A DNA stretch of 64,000 bases from Nephrocerus scutellatus. Lineage: Eukaryota; Arthropoda; Insecta; Diptera; Pipunculidae. A model generated the notes under the pieces. The model saw only the letters and a list, made by a program, of their open reading frames with translations, was not told the DNA's origin and did not search any database. Below, piece after piece: positions 59,801-64,000 of this stretch. The stretch lies in the NCBI GenBank assembly GCA_947095585.1, contig OX352765.1, positions 78,971,976 to 79,035,975 of the forward strand. The letters run 5' to 3'. Both the position numbers and the translations under genes were made by a program. Within the stretch, counting starts at the first letter, position 1; every line of letters begins with the position of its first letter.

Positions 59801-62800
59801 AGGACGATTATTAGATGATTATGATTATAGAATGATTATGCGTTTCATGTGATTATTATAGATTTATTATAGGATGGTTATGGGTTGTTTATATACTGTT
59901 ATAGAATGTTTAAAGGATAAAGATAGGACGATTATAAGATGATTATGATTACAGAATGATTATGCGATTTATGTGATTATTATAGATTTATTATAGGATG
60001 GTTATGGGTTGTTTATATAATGTTATAGGATGTTTAAAGGATGATTAAAGGATAAAGATAGGACGATTATAAGATGATTATGATTATAGAATGATTATGC
60101 GATTTATGTGATTATTATAGATTTATTATAGGATGGTTATGGGTTGTTTATATAATGTTATAGGATGTTTAAAGGATGATTAAAGGATAAAGATAGGACG
60201 ATTATAAGATGATTATGATTATAGAATGATTATGCGATTTATGTGATTATTATAGATTTATTATAGGATGGTTATGGGTTGTTTATATAATGTTATAGGA
60301 TGTTTAAAGGATGATTAAAGGAAAAAGATAGGACGATTATAAGATGATTATGATTATAGAATGATTATGCGTTTCATGTGATTATTATAGATTTATTATA
60401 GGATGGTTATGGGTTGTTTATATACTGTTATAGGATGTTTAAAGGATAAAGATAGGACGATTATAAGATGATTATGATTACAGAATGATTATGCGATTTA
60501 TGTGATTATTATAGATTTATTATAGGATGGTTATGGGTTGTTTATATACTGTTATAGAATGTTTAAAGGATAAAGATAGGACGATTATAAGATGATTATG
60601 ATTACAGAATGATTATGCGATTTATGTGATTATTATAGATTTATTATAGGATGGTTATGGGTTGTTTATATAATGTTATAGGATGTTTAAAGGATGATTA
60701 AAGGATAAAGATAGGACGATTATAAGATGATTATGATTATAGAATGATTATGCGATTTATGTGATTATTATAGATTTATTATAGGATGGTTATGGGTTGT
60801 TTATATAATGTTATAGGATGTTTAAAGGATGATTAAAGGATAAAGATAGGACGATTATAAGATGATTATGATTATAGAATGATTATGCGATTTATGTGAT
60901 TATTATAGATTTATTATAGGATGGTTATGGGTTGTTTATATAATGTTATAGGATGTTTAAAGGATGATTAAAGGATAAAGATAGGACGATTATAAGATGA
61001 TTATGATTATAGAATGATTATGCGATTTATGTGATTATTATAGATTTATTATAGGATGGTTATGGGTTGTTTATATAATGTTATAGGATGTTTAAAGGAT
61101 GATTAAAGGAAAAAGATAGGACGATTATAAGACGATTATGATTATAGAATGATTATGCGTTTCATGTGATTATTATAGATTTATTATAGGATGGTTATGG
61201 GTTGTTTATATAATGTTATAGGATGTTTAAAGGATAAAGATAGGACGATTATAAGATGATTATGATTATAGAATGATTATGCGATTTATGTGATTATTAT
61301 AGATTTATTATAGGATGGTTATGGGTTGTTTATATACTGTTATAGGATGTTTAAAGGATAAAGATAGGACGATTATAAGATGATTATGATTACAGAATGA
61401 TTATGCGATTTATGTGATTATTATAGATTTATTATAGGATGGTTATGGGTTGTTTATATACTGTTATAGAATGTTTAAAGGATAAAGATAGGACGATTAT
61501 AAGATGATTATGATTACAGAATGATTATGCGATTTATGTGATTATTATAGATTTATTATAGGATGGTTATGGGTTGTTTATATAATGTTATAGGATGTTT
61601 AAAGGATGATTAAAGGATAAAGATAGGACGATTATAAGATGATTATGATTATAGAATGATTATGCGATTTATGTGATTATTATAGATTTATTATAGGATG
61701 GTTATGGGTTGTTTATATAATGTTATAGGATGTTTAAAGGATGATTAAAGGATAAAGATAGGACGATTATAAGATGATTATGATTATAGAATGATTATGC
61801 GATTTATGTGATTATTATAGATTTATTATAGGATGGTTATGGGTTGTTTATATAATGTTATAGGATGTTTAAAGGATGATTAAAGGATAAAGATAGGACG
61901 ATTATAAGATGATTATGATTATAGAATGATTATGCGATTTATGTGATTATTATAGATTTATTATAGGATGGTTATGGGTTGTTTATATAATGTTATAGGA
62001 TGTTTAAAGGATGATTAAAGGAAAAAGATAGGACGATTATAAGATGATTATGATTATAGAATGATTATGCGTTTCATGTGATTATTATAGATTTATTATA
62101 GGATGGTTATGGGTTGTTTATATACTGTTATAGGATGTTTAAAGGATAAAGATAGGACGATTATAAGATGATTATGATTACAGAATGATTATGCGATTCG
62201 TGTTATTATTATAGATTTATTATAGGATGGTTATGGGTTGTTTATATAATGTTATAATATGTTTAAAGGATGATTATAAGATGATTATGATTATAGAATG
62301 ATTATGCGTTTCATGTGATTATTATAGATTTATTATAGGATGGTTATGGGTTGTTTATATACTGTTATAGAATGTTTAAAGGATAAAGATAGGACGATTA
62401 TAAGATGATTATGATTACAGAATGATTATGCGATTTATGTGATTATTATAGATTTATTATAGGATGGTTATGGGTTGTTTATATAATGTTATAGGATGTT
62501 TAAAGGATGATTAAAGGATAAAGATAGGACGATTATAAGATGATTATGATTATAGAATGATTATGCGATTTATGTGATTATTATAGATTTATTATAGGAT
62601 GGTTATGGGTTGTTTATATAATGTTATAGGATGTTTAAAGGATGATTAAAGGATAAAGATAGGACGATTATAAGATGATTATGATTATAGAATGATTATG
62701 CGATTTATGTGATTATTATAGATTTATTATAGGATGGTTATGGGTTGTTTATATAATGTTATAGGATGTTTAAAGGATGATTAAAGGAAAAAGATAGGAC

Positions 62801-63703
62801 GATTATAAGATGATTATGATTATAGAATGATTATGCGTTTCATGTGATTATTATAGATTTATTATAGGATGGTTATGGGTTGTTTATATACTGTTATAGG
62901 ATGTTTAAAGGATAAAGATAGGACGATTATAAGATGATTATGATTACAGAATGATTATGCGATTTATGTGATTATTATAGATTTATTATAGGATGGTTAT
63001 GGGTTGTTTATATACTGTTATAGAATGTTTAAAGGATAAAGATAGGACGATTATAAGATGATTATGATTACAGAATGATTATGCGATTTATGTGATTATT
63101 ATAGATTTATTATAGGATGGTTATGTGTTGTTTATATAATGTTATAGGATGTTTAAAGGATGATTAAAGGATAAAGATAGGACGATTATAAGATGATTAT
63201 GATTATAGAATGATTATGCGATTTATGTGATTATTATAGATTTATTATAGGATGGTTATGGGTTGTTTATATAATGTTATAGGATGTTTAAAGGATGATT
63301 AAAGGATAAAGATAGGACGATTATAAGATGATTATGATTATAGAATGATTATGCGATTCATGTTATTATTATAGATTTATTATAGGATGAATATGGGTTG
63401 TTTATATAATGTTATAGGATGTTTAAAGGATGATTAAAGGAAAAAGATAGGACGATTATAAGATGATTATGATTATAGAATGATTATGCGATTTATGTGA
63501 TTATTATAGATTTATTATAGGATGGATATGGGTTGTTTATATAATGTTATAGGATGTTTAAAGGATGATTAAAGGATAAAGATAGGACGATTATAAGATG
63601 ATTATGATTATAGAATGATTATGCGTTTCATGTTATTATTATAGATTTATTATAGGATGGTTATGGGTTGTTTATATACTGTTATAGGATGTTTAAAGGA
63701 TGA
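47811..63703 (+). repeat. Large satellite DNA array, 135-bp unit, about 120 copies
   Basis: AGGACGATTATAAG marks the start of each unit: 47811, 47946, 48081, 48216, 48340, 48475 and so on, with periods of 135 bp and a common 124-bp variant that lacks an 11-bp GATGATTAAAG word. The unit is AT-rich and itself made of GATTATA/GATTATG words about 10-12 bp apart. It has many stops in all frames and no long ORF. Unit variants (ATTACAG/ATTATAG, GATTCATG/GATTTATG/GTTTCATG/GATTCGTG, TAATG/TACTG, GATAAAG/GAAAAAG) are ordered into higher-order repeats. The array ends abruptly at 63703 and is followed by a 45-bp degenerate remnant and an RTE fragment. Confidence 0.97.
51375..58466 (+). repeat. 3,546-bp tandem duplication inside the satellite
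   Basis: Rare variants recur exactly 3,546 bp apart: GATTTATGTGTTTATT (52210/55756), AAGATGACTATG (52321/55867, counted at ACTATG) and GACGAATATAAG (51781/55327 and 52051/55597, counted at AATA). The two copies are about 51375-54920 and 54921-58466. One visible difference is CATG to CTTG near 55233. Confidence 0.85.
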
Positions 63704-63745
63704 CTCTGAAACTTTTTAAGGATTATAGGATGGTTATAGAATTAT

Positions 63746-64000
63746 AGAAGAGACCAGACACAACTACGATCAAGCGATAGGACTCGACCTAAATGCAGGG
63801 AGAGTAAGTGCTTGGGCTGAGATGTCGGGCGTAGAACAGAAATGGACACTCCAGAAGAATACTTTCATTGGTACTGCTGACTCCATCTTAGGCAGTAGTC
63901 GTCGAGATCGGAATGACTGGTTCGATGATGAATGTAAGCTGGCGACTGAACGTAAGAATGTTGCGTACCAAGCAATGCAACAATCTCATACAACGCGAAC
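63746..64000 (+). mobile_element. RTE-type LINE fragment (copy E), continues past the window
   Basis: From 63746 the sequence matches copies B and D from the end of the endonuclease domain (ACCAGA.ACAACTA.G.TCAAGCGATAGGACTCG, compare 43789 and 34666) and stays collinear to the right edge (GACTGGTTCGATGATGAATG, then GTAAGAATGTTGCGTACC). It starts mid-element directly at the satellite margin. Confidence 0.85.

Noticed and set aside
47811..63703. CRISPR-like array
   Set aside because: Units are head-to-tail copies with no unique spacers, and the DNA is from an animal genome.

Overview
The window is eukaryotic, almost certainly from a fly (higher Diptera, possibly a tephritid-like fruit fly). 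The evidence is an mdg1/412-type Ty3/gypsy retrotransposon, a DD41D 'rosa-type' mariner, RTE-, Jockey- and RNase-H-bearing LINEs, a BEL/Pao fragment, microsatellites of the (CAGA)n, (GTC)n and (GACC)n kinds, and no operon-like gene packing. I found no convincing host protein-coding exon, rRNA or functional tRNA gene. The DNA reads as intergenic or intronic sequence heavily colonised by transposons, followed by a large satellite array.

Layout. 1-209: fragment of a Tc1/mariner-type transposase (-). 265-9950: a decayed LINE (+) interrupted twice, by a complete, very young mdg1/412-like LTR retrotransposon (940-7733; 397-bp LTRs differing at one position by eye, ATTC target duplication, small membrane ORF, gag and pol all open) and by a short element that carries an ACGCG-rich minisatellite (8329-9354). 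9955-11320: a second LINE in reverse orientation. 11320-11618: a tRNA-derived SINE with an inverted 5' end. 11625-11935: minisatellite. 13188-14816: composite repeat element. 14850-15990 and 17410-19470: two decayed RNase-H-type LINEs (+). 21769-22222: pogo/Tigger-like MITE with a triplicated end. 22600-23540: second ACGCG-type minisatellite. 23640-24650: RTE copy with an inverted 5' segment. 27093-28407: DD41D mariner (-). 28425-29400: LINE RNase H region (-). 29400-29830: BEL/Pao fragment (-). 29870-30760: strand-asymmetric C/A-rich minisatellite. 33612-36440: RTE copy (+) carrying a Harbinger-like MITE (35583-36102). 36440-37080: Jockey fragment (-). 39088-41331 (-) and 43103-45785 (+): two head-to-head RTE copies with different internal deletions. 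47811-63703: about 16 kb of a 135-bp satellite with higher-order repeats and a 3,546-bp internal tandem duplication. 63746-64000: the start of another RTE fragment.

The only element that looks complete and possibly still mobile is the LTR retrotransposon. It has a tRNA-Arg-type primer-binding site, a candidate -1 slippery heptamer (G GGA AAT) just before the gag stop, catalytic residues for protease, reverse transcriptase, RNase H and DD35E integrase, and a 75-residue leader protein with a myristoylation-type N-terminus and one transmembrane segment. No envelope gene is present. Stretches 11940-13185, 15990-17150, 19500-21760, 24660-27090, 31490-33600, 37085-38580, 41345-43100 and 45790-47750 show nothing I can assign and may be host intergenic or intronic DNA.
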